Shown: one piece after another, positions 34,663 through 45,190 of the stretch | Numbering within the stretch: position 1 is the stretch's first letter | Layout of the letters: each line of letters begins with the position of its first letter | NCBI RefSeq assembly: GCF_003953935.1 | Contig: NZ_RXLQ01000018.1 | Span: 1 to 64,000 of the forward strand | DNA: 64,000 nucleotides | Direction: 5' to 3' | DNA from: Massilia atriviolacea | Lineage (GTDB): Bacteria > Pseudomonadota > Gammaproteobacteria > Burkholderiales > Burkholderiaceae_D | Program-made: the position numbers and the translations under genes | The notes under the pieces: generated by a model | The model's input: the letters and a program-made list of their open reading frames with translations, nothing else | Database searches by the model: none | What the model was told of the DNA's origin: nothing

Positions 34663-37272
34663 ATGAAATCATCCGAAATCCGCGACAAATTCCTGAAGTT
34701 CTTCGAATCCAAAGGCCATACGATTGTCCGTTCGAGCTCACTCGTACCGGGCAACGATCCGACCCTGATGCTCACCAACAGCGGCATGGTGCAGTTCAAG
34801 GATGTGTTCACCGGCACCGACAGCCGCCCGTACACCCGCGCCACCTCGGTGCAGCGCTGCGTGCGCGCCGGCGGCAAGCATAACGACCTGGAAAACGTCG
34901 GCTACACCGCGCGCCACCACACCTTCTTCGAAATGCTGGGTAACTTCAGCTTCGGCGACTACTTCAAGCGCGACGCCATCAACTACGCGTGGGAGCTGCT
35001 CACCAAGGTGTACGGCCTGCCGGCCGAGAAGCTGACCGTCACCGTCTACATGGAAGACGACGAAGCCTACGACATCTGGGCCAACGAAGTGGGCGTGCCG
35101 AAAGAGCGCATCATCCGCATCGGCGACAACAAGGGCGCGCGCTACGCGTCGGACAATTTCTGGCAGATGGCCGACACCGGCCCATGCGGCCCGTGCACCG
35201 AGATTTTCTACGACCACGGCGCCGACATTCCGGGCGGCCCGCCAGGCTCGCCCGACGAAGACGGCGACCGCTTCATCGAAATCTGGAACCTGGTGTTCAT
35301 GCAGTTCAACCGCGACGAAGCGGGCGTGATGCACAAGCTGCCGAAGCCCTGCGTCGATACCGGCATGGGCATGGAGCGCCTGGCCGCCGTGCTGCAGCAC
35401 GTGCATTCGAACTACGAGATCGACCTGTTCCAGGCATTGATCAAGGCCGCCGCGCGCGAAACCGGCACCACCGACCTGGAAAACAAGTCGCTGCGCGTGA
35501 TCGCCGACCACATTCGCGCATCGGCCTTCATGATCGTCGACGGCGTCATTCCGGGCAGCGAAGCGCGTGCCTACGTCCTGCGCCGCATCATCCGCCGCGC
35601 GCTGCGCCACGGCCACAAGCTGGGCCAGACCAAGCCGTTCTTCTTCAAGCTGGTGGAAGACCTGAACATCGAGATGGGCGCAGCCTATCCCGAGCTGGCC
35701 GCGGTCAAGAAGCGCGTCGCCGACATGATCGAAGCCGAGGAAATCAATTTCGGCCGCACGCTCGAAAACGGCATGAAAGTGCTGGAAGCGCAGCTGGCCA
35801 AGAACCCGGGCAAGCTCGATGGCGCCACCGCCTTCCTGCTGTACGACACCTACGGCTTCCCGCTCGACCTGACCGCCGATATCTGCCGCGAGCGCAATAT
35901 CGATTTCGACGAAGCGGGCTTCCATGAAGCGATGAAGCGCCAGAAGGAGCAGGCCGGCGCCGGCGCCGGTGGCGCCAAGCAGAAAAACGTCGAATACACG
36001 GGCGAGAAGAACAAGTTCGTCGGCTACGACAGCCTGGCGCACGCCAGCCGCGTGGTGGCCCTGTACGCCGACGGCAGCGCGGTGCAGGAACTGGCGGCCG
36101 GGCAGAGCGGCATCGTGGTGCTCGACACCACCCCGTTCTACGCCGAATCGGGCGGCCAGGTGGGCGACCAGGGCGTGCTCGCCTCAAGCAGCGCCACCTT
36201 CAGCGTCGACGACACCCTCAAGGTGCAGGCCGACGTCTTCGGTCACCATGGCGTGCTGACGGCCGGCGTGCTCAAAGTGGGCGACACGGTCGACGCCAAG
36301 GTCGACCAGGCCAAGCGCGCGCGCACCATCCGCAATCACTCCGCAACGCACCTGATGCACAAGGCGCTGCGCGAAGTGCTGGGCGACCATGTGGCGCAAA
36401 AAGGCTCGGTGGTCGATCCCGACCGCACCCGTTTCGACTTCTCGCACAATGCGCCGCTGACGGCCGACCAGATCGCCCAGGTCGAAGTCATCGTCAACCG
36501 CGAGATCCTGGAAAACCATGCCACCCAGGCGCAGCACATGAGTTTCGATGACGCCGTCAAGCATGGCGCCATGGCGCTGTTCGGCGAAAAATACGGCGAC
36601 CAAGTGCGCGTGCTCGATATCGGTTCGTCCAAAGAGCTGTGCGGTGGCGTCCACGTGGGCCGCACCGGCGACATTGGCCTGTTCAAGATCATCGGCGAAG
36701 GCGGCGTCGCCGCCGGCATCCGCCGCGTCGAAGCGGTGACCGGCGAAGGCGCGCTGGCGCTGGTGCAGTCGCTCAACCGCCGCGTGCAGGAAGCGGCAGG
36801 CGCGCTGAAAACCACGCCGGACGAACTGGGCAACCGCATCGCGCAGGTGCAGGACCACGTCAAGTCGCTGGAAAAGGAACTGGCGGCGCTGAAGTCGAAA
36901 CTGGCGGCAGGGCAGGGCGATGAACTGGCCGGCAAGGCGGTCGACGTGAACGGCGTCAAGGTGGTCGCGGCGGTGCTGGAAGGCGCCGATTCGGCACGCC
37001 TGCTGGAAACCCTGGACAAGCTGAAGGACAAGCTGAAGACGGCCGCCATCGTGCTGGCCAGCGTGGCCGACGGCAAGGTCAGCCTGATCGCCGGCGTGAC
37101 GGCCGATGCGACGTCCAGGGTCAAGGCGGGCGAGCTGGTCAACTTCGTGGCGCAGCAAGTCGGCGGCAAGGGTGGCGGACGTCCCGACATGGCGCGCGCC
37201 GGCGGCACCGATCCGAGCGGCCTGGATGCGGCGCTGGCGGGCGTGACGGCCTGGGTGGCCGAGCGCGCGTAA
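34663..37272 (+). CDS. alaS: Alanine--tRNA ligase
   Basis: An 869-residue class II synthetase that charges and proofreads tRNA-Ala. It has the catalytic core ([53 protein letters not shown]), the editing domain with NHSATHLMH and CGGVH zinc ligands, and the C-Ala region. It is complete and of normal length. An intergenic region of 95 bp with a perfect TATAAT precedes it. Confidence 0.99.
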   Translation: MKSSEIRDKFLKFFESKGHTIVRSSSLVPGNDPTLMLTNSGMVQFKDVFTGTDSRPYTRATSVQRCVRAGGKHNDLENVGYTARHHTFFEMLGNFSFGDYFKRDAINYAWELLTKVYGLPAEKLTVTVYMEDDEAYDIWANEVGVPKERIIRIGDNKGARYASDNFWQMADTGPCGPCTEIFYDHGADIPGGPPGSPDEDGDRFIEIWNLVFMQFNRDEAGVMHKLPKPCVDTGMGMERLAAVLQHVHSNYEIDLFQALIKAAARETGTTDLENKSLRVIADHIRASAFMIVDGVIPGSEARAYVLRRIIRRALRHGHKLGQTKPFFFKLVEDLNIEMGAAYPELAAVKKRVADMIEAEEINFGRTLENGMKVLEAQLAKNPGKLDGATAFLLYDTYGFPLDLTADICRERNIDFDEAGFHEAMKRQKEQAGAGAGGAKQKNVEYTGEKNKFVGYDSLAHASRVVALYADGSAVQELAAGQSGIVVLDTTPFYAESGGQVGDQGVLASSSATFSVDDTLKVQADVFGHHGVLTAGVLKVGDTVDAKVDQAKRARTIRNHSATHLMHKALREVLGDHVAQKGSVVDPDRTRFDFSHNAPLTADQIAQVEVIVNREILENHATQAQHMSFDDAVKHGAMALFGEKYGDQVRVLDIGSSKELCGGVHVGRTGDIGLFKIIGEGGVAAGIRRVEAVTGEGALALVQSLNRRVQEAAGALKTTPDELGNRIAQVQDHVKSLEKELAALKSKLAAGQGDELAGKAVDVNGVKVVAAVLEGADSARLLETLDKLKDKLKTAAIVLASVADGKVSLIAGVTADATSRVKAGELVNFVAQQVGGKGGGRPDMARAGGTDPSGLDAALAGVTAWVAERA

Positions 37273-37592
37273 CATACGTCGCCCCGCGCAGGCGGTGGCC
37301 CAGGTTCGCCGGCGTCGCCAGTGACTGCGGCAGCTCGGACCCCGCCTTCGCGGGGGGGCGGCGCTGGCTGCGCGAGCACGACGTGGTTAACCATGCGTCA
37401 CAGTACGGCGCCGACCGATTCGCCACATCACTTCAGACGTTTCTTACACGCAGCTTACAATTTCAGTTGCAGCCCCGTTATTGTCGTTGTGACCATGCAA
37501 CAAGCAATTTTAATATTGGTGCGGTGCGTCAAATTTGCGGATTTGGAGTATATTTGTTGGGTGAGTAGTCCAATCCACCCAAAGAGCATGCG
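37273..37592. other. 320-bp intergenic region with REP-like sequences
   Basis: Near 37280-37360 lie REP-like arms (CGTCGCCCCGC... and GGACCCCGCCTTCGCGGGG); the second has a perfect CCCCGC/GCGGGG stem with a CTTC loop at 37340-37355. The rest (37430-37590) is AT-rich and probably carries the TusA promoter. No protein gene is visible. Confidence 0.6.
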
Positions 37593-37850
37593 ATGAGCGA
37601 TACAACTTTCGACAGCGAGATCATGGAATACCAGAAGGAACTCGACGCGCGGGGACTCAATTGCCCACTGCCGATCCTGAAGGCCAAGAAGGCGCTCGCG
37701 GAAATGGAAACCGGCGAAGTGCTGCGCATCGTCGCCACCGATACCGGTTCCGTGCGCGACTTCCAGGCCTTTGCCAAGCAGACCGGCAATGCCCTCGTTT
37801 CCCACACCCAGAACGGCCGCGAATTCATCTTTTTGATGCGCCGCAAATAA
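37593..37850 (+). CDS. TusA-family sulfurtransferase
   Basis: An 85-residue TusA-like protein with the RGLNCPLPILKAKKAL motif, in which the single Cys accepts sulfur, and the usual beta-alpha fold (EVLRIVATDTGSVRDFQ). It would relay persulfide sulfur in thio-cofactor or tRNA modification. It is a stand-alone gene here, with a terminator downstream at about 37860. Confidence 0.93.
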   Translation: MSDTTFDSEIMEYQKELDARGLNCPLPILKAKKALAEMETGEVLRIVATDTGSVRDFQAFAKQTGNALVSHTQNGREFIFLMRRK

Positions 37851-37859
37851 AATCACGGA

Positions 37860-37892
37860 CGGGGCAAGGCAGCAGCACGCCCCGCGATTTTT
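37860..37892 (+). terminator. Putative terminator after the TusA-like gene
   Basis: CGGGGC at 37860-37865 pairs with GCCCCG at 37879-37884, followed by CGATTTTT. The stem is short but GC-rich and the U-tract is present. Confidence 0.5.
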
Positions 37893-37999
37893 CCCGAACA
37901 ATTTCCCGACTTCATGACCAAGCCCGATGATTAGGTGGTTTCCTCTAGCTAAAAATCGCACGATCGTGCTTTAATTTAGCGGGAAAACCATTTTTCTCA

Positions 38000-38005
38000 T
38001 ATAAT
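38000..38005 (+). promoter_or_regulatory. TATAAT -10 element upstream of etfBA
   Basis: A perfect TATAAT lies 50 bp before the etfB start in an AT-rich region; the -35 is weak. A 12-bp perfect palindrome GCACGATCGTGC (37958-37969) lies about 30 bp farther upstream and could be a regulator site. Confidence 0.45.
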
Positions 38006-38055
38006 CTAGGCCACTTTAGTCAAGTCACCTTATTTATTCTTCCAAAGGCACCCCT

Positions 38056-38805
38056 ATGAAAGTCCTGGTTCCCGTCAAACGCGTGGTCGACTACAACGTC
38101 AAAGTGCGTGTGAAATCCGACGGCAGCGGCGTCGATATCGCCAATGTCAAAATGTCGATGAATCCTTTCGACGAGATCGCGCTGGAAGAAGCGATGCGCC
38201 TGAAAGAAGCCGGCAAGGTCACCGAAGTGGTGGCTGTCTCCTGCGGCGTGACCCAGTGCCAGGAAACCCTGCGCACCGGCATGGCCATCGGCGCCGACCG
38301 CGGCATCCTGGTCGAAACGAGCGCCGAACTCGAACCGCTGGCCGTGGCCAAGCTGCTCAAGGCGCTGGCCGACAAGGAACAGCCGCAGCTGATCATCCTG
38401 GGCAAGCAAGCCATCGATGACGATTCGAACCAGACCGGCCAGATGCTGGCCGCCCTGCTGGGTTGGCCGCAAGCCACGTTCGCCTCGAAAGTCGTGCTGG
38501 ACGACGGCAAAGTCACCGTCACACGCGAAGTCGACGGCGGCCTGGAAACCCTGGCCCTGACCCTGCCGGCCATCGTCACCACCGATCTGCGCCTGAACGA
38601 GCCGCGCTACGTCACCCTGCCGAACATCATGAAGGCCAAGAAAAAGCCGCTCGACGTGGTCAAGCCGGAAGAGCTGGGCGTCGATGTGGCCGCGCGCCTG
38701 AAGACCCTGAAAGTCGTCGAGCCAGCCAAGCGTTCGGCCGGCATCAAGGTGCCGGATGCGGCCACCCTGGTCGCCAAGCTGCGCACCGAAGCCAAAGTTA
38801 TCTGA
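38056..38805 (+). CDS. etfB: Electron transfer flavoprotein subunit beta
   Basis: A 249-residue EtfB ([52 protein letters not shown]). It pairs with EtfA to carry electrons from acyl-CoA dehydrogenases to the quinone pool via ETF:QO. etfA follows with its ATG 38846 about 40 bp on, so they form one operon. Confidence 0.98.
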   Translation: MKVLVPVKRVVDYNVKVRVKSDGSGVDIANVKMSMNPFDEIALEEAMRLKEAGKVTEVVAVSCGVTQCQETLRTGMAIGADRGILVETSAELEPLAVAKLLKALADKEQPQLIILGKQAIDDDSNQTGQMLAALLGWPQATFASKVVLDDGKVTVTREVDGGLETLALTLPAIVTTDLRLNEPRYVTLPNIMKAKKKPLDVVKPEELGVDVAARLKTLKVVEPAKRSAGIKVPDAATLVAKLRTEAKVI

Positions 38806-38845
38806 TCGCGGCCTGGCCGTCTCACCTAAAAATACAGGAAAAATC

Positions 38846-39775
38846 ATGGTCGCATTAGTCATTGCTGAACACGACAACGCCTCCCTCAAGGGAAGCACCC
38901 ACCACACCGTTACCGCCGCTGTCGAATGCGGCGGCGAAGTGCACATCCTCGTTGCTGGCAGCAACTGCGGCGGCGCCGCTGCGCAAGCGGCCGCCATCGC
39001 CGGCGTGACCAAGGTACTGGTCGCCGACGCGCCGCACCACGCCGACGGCCTGGCCGAGAACGTGGCCGAGCAGGTCCTGGGCCTGGCGGCGTCGTACTCG
39101 CACATCCTCGCTCCCGCTACCGCCTACGGCAAGAACATCCTGCCGCGCGTGGCCGCCAAGCTGGACGTGGCGCAGATCTCCGAGATCACCAAGGTCGATT
39201 CGCCGGACACCTTCGAGCGTCCGATCTACGCCGGCAACGCCATCGCCACCGTGCAGTCGTCGGACAAGATCAAGGTCATCACCGTGCGCACCACCGGTTT
39301 CGACGCCGCCGCCGAAGGCGGTTCGGCTGCCACCGAAGCCATCGGCGCGGTGGCCGATTCGGGCAAGTCGCGCTTTGTCGGCCGCGAACTGGCCAAGTCG
39401 GATCGTCCTGAACTGACCGCCGCGAAAATCATCGTTTCCGGTGGCCGCGGCATGGGCTCGGGCGACAACTTCAAGCTGCTCGAGCCGCTGGCCGACAAGC
39501 TGGGCGCCGCCATGGGCGCCTCGCGCGCCGCGGTCGACGCCGGCTTCGTGCCGAACGACTGGCAGGTCGGCCAGACCGGCAAGATCGTCGCGCCGTCGCT
39601 GTACATCGCGGTCGGTATCTCCGGCGCGATCCAGCATCTGGCCGGCATGAAGGATTCGAAGACCATCGTGGCGATCAACAAGGATCCGGAAGCGCCGATC
39701 TTCTCGGTGGCCGACTACGGCATCGTCGGCGACCTGTTCGAGGTAGTGCCTGACCTGGTCAAGCAACTCGGCTAA
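38846..39775 (+). CDS. etfA: Electron transfer flavoprotein subunit alpha
   Basis: A 309-residue EtfA from ATG 38846 ([18 protein letters not shown]); an in-frame upstream extension has no family match. The FAD-binding C-terminal half has [37 protein letters not shown]-like blocks and [11 protein letters not shown], all diagnostic. It is the second half of the ETF heterodimer, encoded with etfB, and is followed by an acyl-CoA dehydrogenase gene that may use it as electron acceptor. Confidence 0.98.
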   Translation: MVALVIAEHDNASLKGSTHHTVTAAVECGGEVHILVAGSNCGGAAAQAAAIAGVTKVLVADAPHHADGLAENVAEQVLGLAASYSHILAPATAYGKNILPRVAAKLDVAQISEITKVDSPDTFERPIYAGNAIATVQSSDKIKVITVRTTGFDAAAEGGSAATEAIGAVADSGKSRFVGRELAKSDRPELTAAKIIVSGGRGMGSGDNFKLLEPLADKLGAAMGASRAAVDAGFVPNDWQVGQTGKIVAPSLYIAVGISGAIQHLAGMKDSKTIVAINKDPEAPIFSVADYGIVGDLFEVVPDLVKQLG

Positions 39776-39801
39776 GCCGTACAGCATCTGCAGCACACAC
39801 C

Positions 39802-39838
39802 TGTAGGGTGGGCACGGGAACCCTGTGCCCACCCTACA
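39802..39838 (+). repeat. Hairpin repeat between etfA and the acyl-CoA dehydrogenase gene
   Basis: TGTAGGGTGGGCAC (39802-39815) pairs with GTGCCCACCCTACA (39825-39838). The stem is perfect over 14 bp with a loop of about 9 bases and no T-run, so it may be a dispersed palindromic element or an RNA stability/attenuation structure rather than a strong terminator. Confidence 0.7.
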
Positions 39839-39871
39839 CGTCCATTGGAAGCGCAATTTTAGGAGATCAAG

Positions 39872-41662
39872 GTGACTTACAAAGCCCCGCTGAAAGACAT
39901 GCTGTTCGTGATGAACGAACTGGCCGGACTGTCCACCGTCAACACGCTGCCCGGTTGCGAAGACGCCACCGCCGACACGGTCGAAGCCGTCCTCGAAGAA
40001 AACGCCAAATTCTGCGCCAACGTGGTCGCGCCCCTGAACCACGCCAGCGACAAGGAGCCGAGCTTCTGGCACGACGGCCAGGTGACCACCTCCAGGGGCT
40101 TCAAGGAAGCCTTCAAGGGCTTTGCCGAAGCCGGCTGGCAGGGCGTGCAGCATCCGGTCGAATTCGGCGGCCAGGGCTTGCCCAAGCTGGTGGCCACGCC
40201 GTGCATCGAGATGCTCAACGCCTCGAGCATCTCGTTCGCGCTGGTGGCCCTGCTGTCGGACGGTGCGATCGAAGCGCTGCTGACGGCCGGATCGAGCGCG
40301 CAGAAGGCGACCTACCTGGAGAACCTGGTGTCGGGCAAATGGACCGGCACCATGAACCTGACCGAGCCGCAGGCCGGTTCCGACCTGGCCGCCGTGCGCA
40401 CCCGCGCCGAGCCGCAGGGCGACGGTACCTACAAGGTATTCGGCACCAAGATCTTCATCACCTACGGTGAGCACGACCTGACCGAAAACATCGTCCACCT
40501 GGTGCTGGCGCGCACGCCGGACGCGCCGGCGGGCGTGAAGGGCATTTCGCTGTTCATCGTGCCGAAGTTCCTGGTCAACGCCGACGGTTCGCTGGGCGCG
40601 CGCAACGACGCGCACTGCGTCTCGATCGAGCACAAACTCGGCATCAAGGCCAGCCCCACCGCCGTGCTGCAGTTCGGCGACAACGGCGGCGCGATCGGCA
40701 CCCTGGTCGGCGAAGAGAACCGCGGCCTCGAATACATGTTCATCATGATGAACGCGGCGCGCTTCGGCGTCGGCATGCAGGGCATCGGCCTGGCCGAGCG
40801 TTCGTACCAGCAGGCGGTAGCCTTCGCCAAGGACCGCGTGCAGTCGCGCGACCTGGCCGGTTCGGCCGGCCCGGTATCGATCATCCACCACCCCGACGTG
40901 CGCCGCATGCTGATGTCGATGCGTTCGCAGGTCGAGGCGGCGCGCGCGCTGGCCTACGTCGGTGCGGGCATCAGCGACGTCGCCCACCACCACGAAGACG
41001 CGGCCGTGCGCGCGTCCAACCTGGCGCTGTACGAATACCTGGTGCCGATCATCAAAGGCTGGTCGACCGAGATGTCGCAGGACGTCACGCGCGACGGCGT
41101 GCAGGTACACGGCGGCATGGGCTTCATCGAAGAAACCGGCAGCGCGCAGCACTACCGCGACGCCAAGATCCTGACCATCTACGAAGGCACGACCGCGATC
41201 CAGGCCAACGACCTGGTGGGCCGCAAGACGGTGCGCGACGGCGGCGCGGTGGCCAGATCGATCATCGGCCAGGTGCGCGAGACCGAGGCGCTGCTGGCCG
41301 GCCAGGATGGCGCCGACTTCAAGGCGATCCATCGCGCGCTCGCCGAAGGCAGCGTGGCGCTGGAAGCGGTGGTGGATTACGTGGCCGGGAACATGAAGAC
41401 CGATATCAAGGGCGTGTTTTCGGGCAGCGTGCCGTACCTGAAACTGGCCGGCATCGTGCTTGGCGGCTGGGTGATGGCACGCGCGGCGCTGGTGGCGCAG
41501 GCCAAGCTTGACGGCGGCGCCGGCGACGCGGCCTTCTACAAGGCCAAGATCGCCACGGCGCGCTTCTTCGCGGACCACATCCTGACGCAGGCGTCGGGCT
41601 TGCGTACGGCGATCGTGGAAGGTAGTGCAGGGGTGCTGGCGCTGACGGAAGACCAGTTCTAA
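39872..41662 (+). CDS. Acyl-CoA dehydrogenase with C-terminal extension
   Basis: A 596-residue flavoenzyme of the AcdB-type (acyl-CoA dehydrogenase plus extra C-terminal domain). It has the N-terminal helical domain, MNLTEPQAGSDL and FITYGEHDL around 160-200, NRGLEYMFIMMNAARFGVG and VHGGMGFIEETGSAQHYRDAKI near 410. The GTG start at 39872 has an AGGAG site. It is preceded by a hairpin repeat and by etfA, so electrons probably pass to EtfAB. Substrate chain length cannot be read from the sequence. Confidence 0.93.
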   Translation: MTYKAPLKDMLFVMNELAGLSTVNTLPGCEDATADTVEAVLEENAKFCANVVAPLNHASDKEPSFWHDGQVTTSRGFKEAFKGFAEAGWQGVQHPVEFGGQGLPKLVATPCIEMLNASSISFALVALLSDGAIEALLTAGSSAQKATYLENLVSGKWTGTMNLTEPQAGSDLAAVRTRAEPQGDGTYKVFGTKIFITYGEHDLTENIVHLVLARTPDAPAGVKGISLFIVPKFLVNADGSLGARNDAHCVSIEHKLGIKASPTAVLQFGDNGGAIGTLVGEENRGLEYMFIMMNAARFGVGMQGIGLAERSYQQAVAFAKDRVQSRDLAGSAGPVSIIHHPDVRRMLMSMRSQVEAARALAYVGAGISDVAHHHEDAAVRASNLALYEYLVPIIKGWSTEMSQDVTRDGVQVHGGMGFIEETGSAQHYRDAKILTIYEGTTAIQANDLVGRKTVRDGGAVARSIIGQVRETEALLAGQDGADFKAIHRALAEGSVALEAVVDYVAGNMKTDIKGVFSGSVPYLKLAGIVLGGWVMARAALVAQAKLDGGAGDAAFYKAKIATARFFADHILTQASGLRTAIVEGSAGVLALTEDQF

Positions 41663-41678
41663 GGCAGCACCGTTAGCC

Positions 41679-41703
41679 CGTCGTTCCCGCGCCTTGGCGC
41701 GGG
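41679..41703. repeat. REP-like hairpin (CGTCGTTCCCGCGCC...)
   Basis: A CGTCGTTCCCGC box is followed by a perfect CCCGCGCC-TT-GGCGCGGG stem (41686-41703), between two converging genes. Its sequence resembles the boxes at 13941 and 49142. Confidence 0.55.
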
Positions 41704-41716
41704 ATCGGCAGCGATT

Positions 41717-42301
41717 TTATGAGCGCCGAATCGAATTGCCCGCATTGCGCACGCGGTCCCCGCGCTGCAATCCCGGCTGGCTGTTGAACTTGAACGAACG
41801 GCGCTGGCCGTTGTCGTACTCGACATCCACCGTCCACACCGTGCGCGCATTGGCGCGTTCCTGGATCGCCTTGCCCGCATACGCACCGCCGATGGCGCCC
41901 GCCACGGTGGCGACCGCGCGCCCCGATCCGCTGCCGACCTGATTGCCCAGCAGGCCGCCCACGGCGCCGCCGCCGACCACCCCCAGTGCATTCGCTTCGC
42001 CCTTCTGGCGCGCGCTGTGCACCGCCGTCACCTTGCCGCAGTCGCGGCACTGCGCGCCCCGGTCGTTGCGGTCATCGTCGCGCTCGCCCCCGCGCGCCGC
42101 CGCCAGCGCGCGCGTGTTCTCGGCCTTGGCCGCGCGCAGGCATTTCATGCGCTGCCCGTCATTGCGCTCGTCGTTGCAAATTTCGCGGTCCTGCGCGTAC
42201 TGCGCGTCGGCGGCGCGCACCTGCGCGGACGAGGCCTGCGCCGTTCCCATCGCGCCGCCCAGCGCCAGTGCCAGCGCCAGCGTCAAATTAAGTTTCATCA
42301 T
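41717..42301 (-). CDS. Glycine-zipper 2TM-domain protein (exported)
   Basis: A 194-residue protein. A signal peptide (MMKLNLTLALALALGGAMG, cleaved near AQA) is followed by a charged, Arg/Asp-rich region with C54 and C83/C86 (AQCRDCG). Residues 103-145 are the glycine-zipper segment ALGVVGGGAVGGLLGNQVGS then GAIGGAYAGK. Proteins of this kind are outer-membrane-associated and of unclear function. It is convergent with the acyl-CoA dehydrogenase gene through a REP-like hairpin. Confidence 0.88.
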   Translation of the reverse strand: MMKLNLTLALALALGGAMGTAQASSAQVRAADAQYAQDREICNDERNDGQRMKCLRAAKAENTRALAAARGGERDDDRNDRGAQCRDCGKVTAVHSARQKGEANALGVVGGGAVGGLLGNQVGSGSGRAVATVAGAIGGAYAGKAIQERANARTVWTVDVEYDNGQRRSFKFNSQPGLQRGDRVRNAGNSIRRS

Positions 42302-42473
42302 GGTCTTCTCCTGATCGATTTATCGTGCTCGCCAACGAGCTGCATACCGTATTGTAGAGCACTTGTGAAATAGCAATTATTCGGGGCAAGGATGTGCTTC
42401 GTTTGCGCCCATCTGTTTATAATCGACAGATGGTCTTTACCTTCCCCGCTTGCCTTAGCCGACAGGACAAATC

Positions 42474-44516
42474 TTGAACATTCATCAATATGCCGTGCGC
42501 CTTCCCGCCGCGCTGGCCATCGCCACCCTGTTCGCCGCCTGCGGCGGCGGCGGCGGCAATCCGACCAGCGTGCCGGGCGACCCGTCGGGCACGCCGACCC
42601 CGACGCCCACCCCGACGCCAACGCCAACGCCGACACCCACCCCCACGCCGGGCGACGTCAAGCCCGACGGCTGCAAGGCGTACATCGTGGCCGACAAGAC
42701 CGTCGCCGCCGGCAAGGCGGGCGGCGCCAGCGTGCTGTCGTGCGGCGCGCCGCTGGCCGATGTGAGCTGGACCCAGGTCAGCGGCCCCGCCGTCACCCTG
42801 CAGGCGGCGCGCACGCCGACCGTGTCCTTCGAAACGCGCGAGAAGGGCGTGATCGTCCTGCGCGCCGACGTCACCCTGGCCGACGGCGCGCGCCTGTCGC
42901 TCTCGACCGAGGTGACCGTGGGCGACGCGCCGGCGGGCAGCTTCATCAGCCTGCGCGCCGACCATTCCGTGCGTCCCGAGGTGCAAACCTCGGTGCGCGC
43001 CTGGCCCACCCTGAGCGGCAACGACAGCGTCGCCAGCATCGTCTGGACCCAGGTCGGCGGCCCCGCCGTGAAGATGGATACCGCGAACCGCCAGCTGCTG
43101 ATGTTCAAGGCGCCGGCGTCCGCCACCGACGTGGCGCTGCGCTTCCGCGCCACCATGACCACCAGCGCCGGCGTCACCGACAGCGACGAGGTCCTGATCG
43201 GCCTCGATCCGCAGGCGCCCGGCAACGCCGACACCCTGTTCGACACTCCCACCGCGCGCGTGCATGCCTACCGCCAGGCCGGCGCCTATGCGGGCGTGCT
43301 GGCGCGCTGCACGTACGACGTCAAGGTGTACTACGCCAGCGCGGCGAACAACTCGCTGTGCAGCGCCCAGGTGCTGCCGCCGCTGCAGACCGAAGCGGGC
43401 GTGGGCGTGGTGCCGAGCGTGGCGCAGATCATGGGGCGGGTGCTGGTGTCGCACGACTTCCTGGGCGCCAATTTCGAGCAGTTCCTGCTGACCCAGGACC
43501 CGAACAGCGACTTCCGCCGCCTGCTGGCGAGCGTGTCGGCCATCGTCATCGGCTCGCATGTGCGCCCGAGTTTCTACAGCGCCGGCACCGGCGCGATCTA
43601 CCTCGACGCCAACAACCTGTGGCTGAGCGCCGAGCAGCGCGACGTGGTGACCGAGGTGCCCGACTACCGGTCGAGCTTCGACGACGACCTCAATTTCATT
43701 CCGCTGGGCCGTTCGGTGAAAAACAACGACTACGCGCGCCGCAGCTATCCGTCGACGTCGCGCGTGACGCGCACCACCGACGAGCTGCTGTTCGACCTGG
43801 GCCGCCTGCTGTACCACGAGCTGGCCCACGCCAACGACTTCCTGCCCTCGGTCAACCGCGCCATGAACCTGCAGCGCACGATCTGGGACAATATCGCCGA
43901 GCGCGTCGGCAGCCGCACGCTGCCGTCCGATGCGCTGGCCAGCCAGTATCCGCTGCAGTCGGCCGAAATGCTGGGCATGGGCCAGGTGCTGTACCAGGGC
44001 GCGACCGCCACGGCGCTGCAGAAGGGCTACACGGCGGCCGAGATCGGCGGCTTCTTCGGCGCCGACCGCGCCTCGGACGATTACGCGTACTCGATCTACC
44101 AGAGCGACAGCTCGCGCGAAGACCTGGCGATGCTGTTCGAGGAATTCATGATGAGCTACCGCCATAACGTGCGCTACGACGTGGCCTATGCCAACCAGAG
44201 CGCCGGCAACGACCTGGTGCTCGGCTGGGGCCAGCGCGGGCGCATCGCCGAGCCGGCCATCAAGCCGCGCATCAAGCTGGTGCTGCAGCGCATCGCGCCG
44301 TGGATCGATCCGGCGGCGGTGGACAGCTTGCCGGCGCCGGTCATGATGCAGCCGGGCGCGCGCTGGGATGCGACCCTGGCGCTCAATCCATCGGGCCTGG
44401 CCAGGCGCTCGGCGCTGCGCATCGAATCGTCCGACGAGCGCGCGGCGCGCCTGAAAAACGATATCCGGCAGCGCGAGCGGCACGGCAGGATGACGCCGGA
44501 CGGGCGTCAGCCGTAG
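42474..44516 (+). CDS. Lipoprotein with (TP)n linker, Ig-like repeats and HExxH-type zinc motif
   Basis: A 680-residue lipoprotein. The TTG start 42474 has an AGGA site; the signal peptide ends in FAAC with lipobox Cys near residue 23, then GGGGG and a Thr/Pro linker (about 40-60). Two similar blocks follow at 75-250 (WTQVSGPAVTL and WTQVGGPAVKM), like bacterial Ig/PKD folds. YHELAHANDF near 443 is the HExxH zinc-binding pattern of metallopeptidases, and the later DLAMLFEEFMM may hold a third ligand. It is not a family I can name; it is probably a cell-surface peptidase-like protein. Convergent with the TM2 gene with a 10-bp overlap. Confidence 0.75.
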   Translation: MNIHQYAVRLPAALAIATLFAACGGGGGNPTSVPGDPSGTPTPTPTPTPTPTPTPTPTPGDVKPDGCKAYIVADKTVAAGKAGGASVLSCGAPLADVSWTQVSGPAVTLQAARTPTVSFETREKGVIVLRADVTLADGARLSLSTEVTVGDAPAGSFISLRADHSVRPEVQTSVRAWPTLSGNDSVASIVWTQVGGPAVKMDTANRQLLMFKAPASATDVALRFRATMTTSAGVTDSDEVLIGLDPQAPGNADTLFDTPTARVHAYRQAGAYAGVLARCTYDVKVYYASAANNSLCSAQVLPPLQTEAGVGVVPSVAQIMGRVLVSHDFLGANFEQFLLTQDPNSDFRRLLASVSAIVIGSHVRPSFYSAGTGAIYLDANNLWLSAEQRDVVTEVPDYRSSFDDDLNFIPLGRSVKNNDYARRSYPSTSRVTRTTDELLFDLGRLLYHELAHANDFLPSVNRAMNLQRTIWDNIAERVGSRTLPSDALASQYPLQSAEMLGMGQVLYQGATATALQKGYTAAEIGGFFGADRASDDYAYSIYQSDSSREDLAMLFEEFMMSYRHNVRYDVAYANQSAGNDLVLGWGQRGRIAEPAIKPRIKLVLQRIAPWIDPAAVDSLPAPVMMQPGARWDATLALNPSGLARRSALRIESSDERAARLKNDIRQRERHGRMTPDGRQP

Positions 44517-44923
44517 GAGCCGCCCGTGTAGAGCAGGTCGAACAGGCGGGCGAGGGTGGCGATGCCCATCGTCGCCGCCACCAGCATTGTGCAAACCAAC
44601 AACACTGCCAGCACCCAGCTCGAATTCGACTGGCGGCCCGAGCCGGCGTTGAAGGCGGCGTCGAATTTTTCGTCGGAGGACAGGCCGATCACCAGCGCTT
44701 CGATGAAGCCGACGATGCCCGACAGCACCAGCGGCAGCACCTTGAAGAACCAGTCGGCTTGCGGCGCCAGTCCGTACACCAGGCCGGCGACGGGCAGGCT
44801 GGCCAGGTGCAGCAGGCCGATTTTGTCGACGCTGCCGCGCAAGTAGAAGCGGTGCGCGCCGAGCGCGCCGAGGATCAGGGCGAGGAAGGTGGCGAAGGTT
44901 TTGTTTTTGTGCGATGTGGACAT
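44507..44923 (-). CDS. TM2-domain protein
   Basis: A 138-residue membrane protein. TM2 signature: KNKTFATFLALILGALG-AHRFYLRG with the charged AHRFYL turn, then a second helix. Two further helices follow (VLPLVLSGIVGFIEALVIGL and SWVLAVLLVCTMLVAATMGI). ATG 44923 is chosen; ATG 44947 would add 8 residues. Neither has a strong ribosome site. Function unknown; TM2 proteins are widespread small membrane proteins. Confidence 0.85.
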   Translation of the reverse strand: MSTSHKNKTFATFLALILGALGAHRFYLRGSVDKIGLLHLASLPVAGLVYGLAPQADWFFKVLPLVLSGIVGFIEALVIGLSSDEKFDAAFNAGSGRQSNSSWVLAVLLVCTMLVAATMGIATLARLFDLLYTGGSYG

Positions 44924-45120
44924 GGCAGTGGAAGTGAGCGTGGACATTCTGCGGGCGAGGTAGCGGGAAAGCTGGCAGTATCGGTCAATTCCGCGCGGAA
45001 CGCACGGCGTTTGCGCCATCGGCCCCGCGACAGCCATCCACGATGCGGGTAGCGGTGCGGGCCAAAATAAGCGATAATCTTCAATTCGCCCCGAAGTGCG
45101 CGCCCTGTTGTCATTAACGC

Positions 45121-45150
45121 TTGCTGCTGCGCGGCATTGCGCGCTATAAT
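45121..45150 (+). promoter_or_regulatory. Promoter of the rpsP operon
   Basis: TTGCTG at 45121 and a perfect TATAAT at 45145-45150 are separated by 18 bp. The predicted transcript would begin near 45157, giving about 34 nt before the rpsP ATG. Confidence 0.7.
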
Positions 45151-45190
45151 TGTCGGCTTTTTCCGCCCAGCACAACTTTTTGGAATTATT

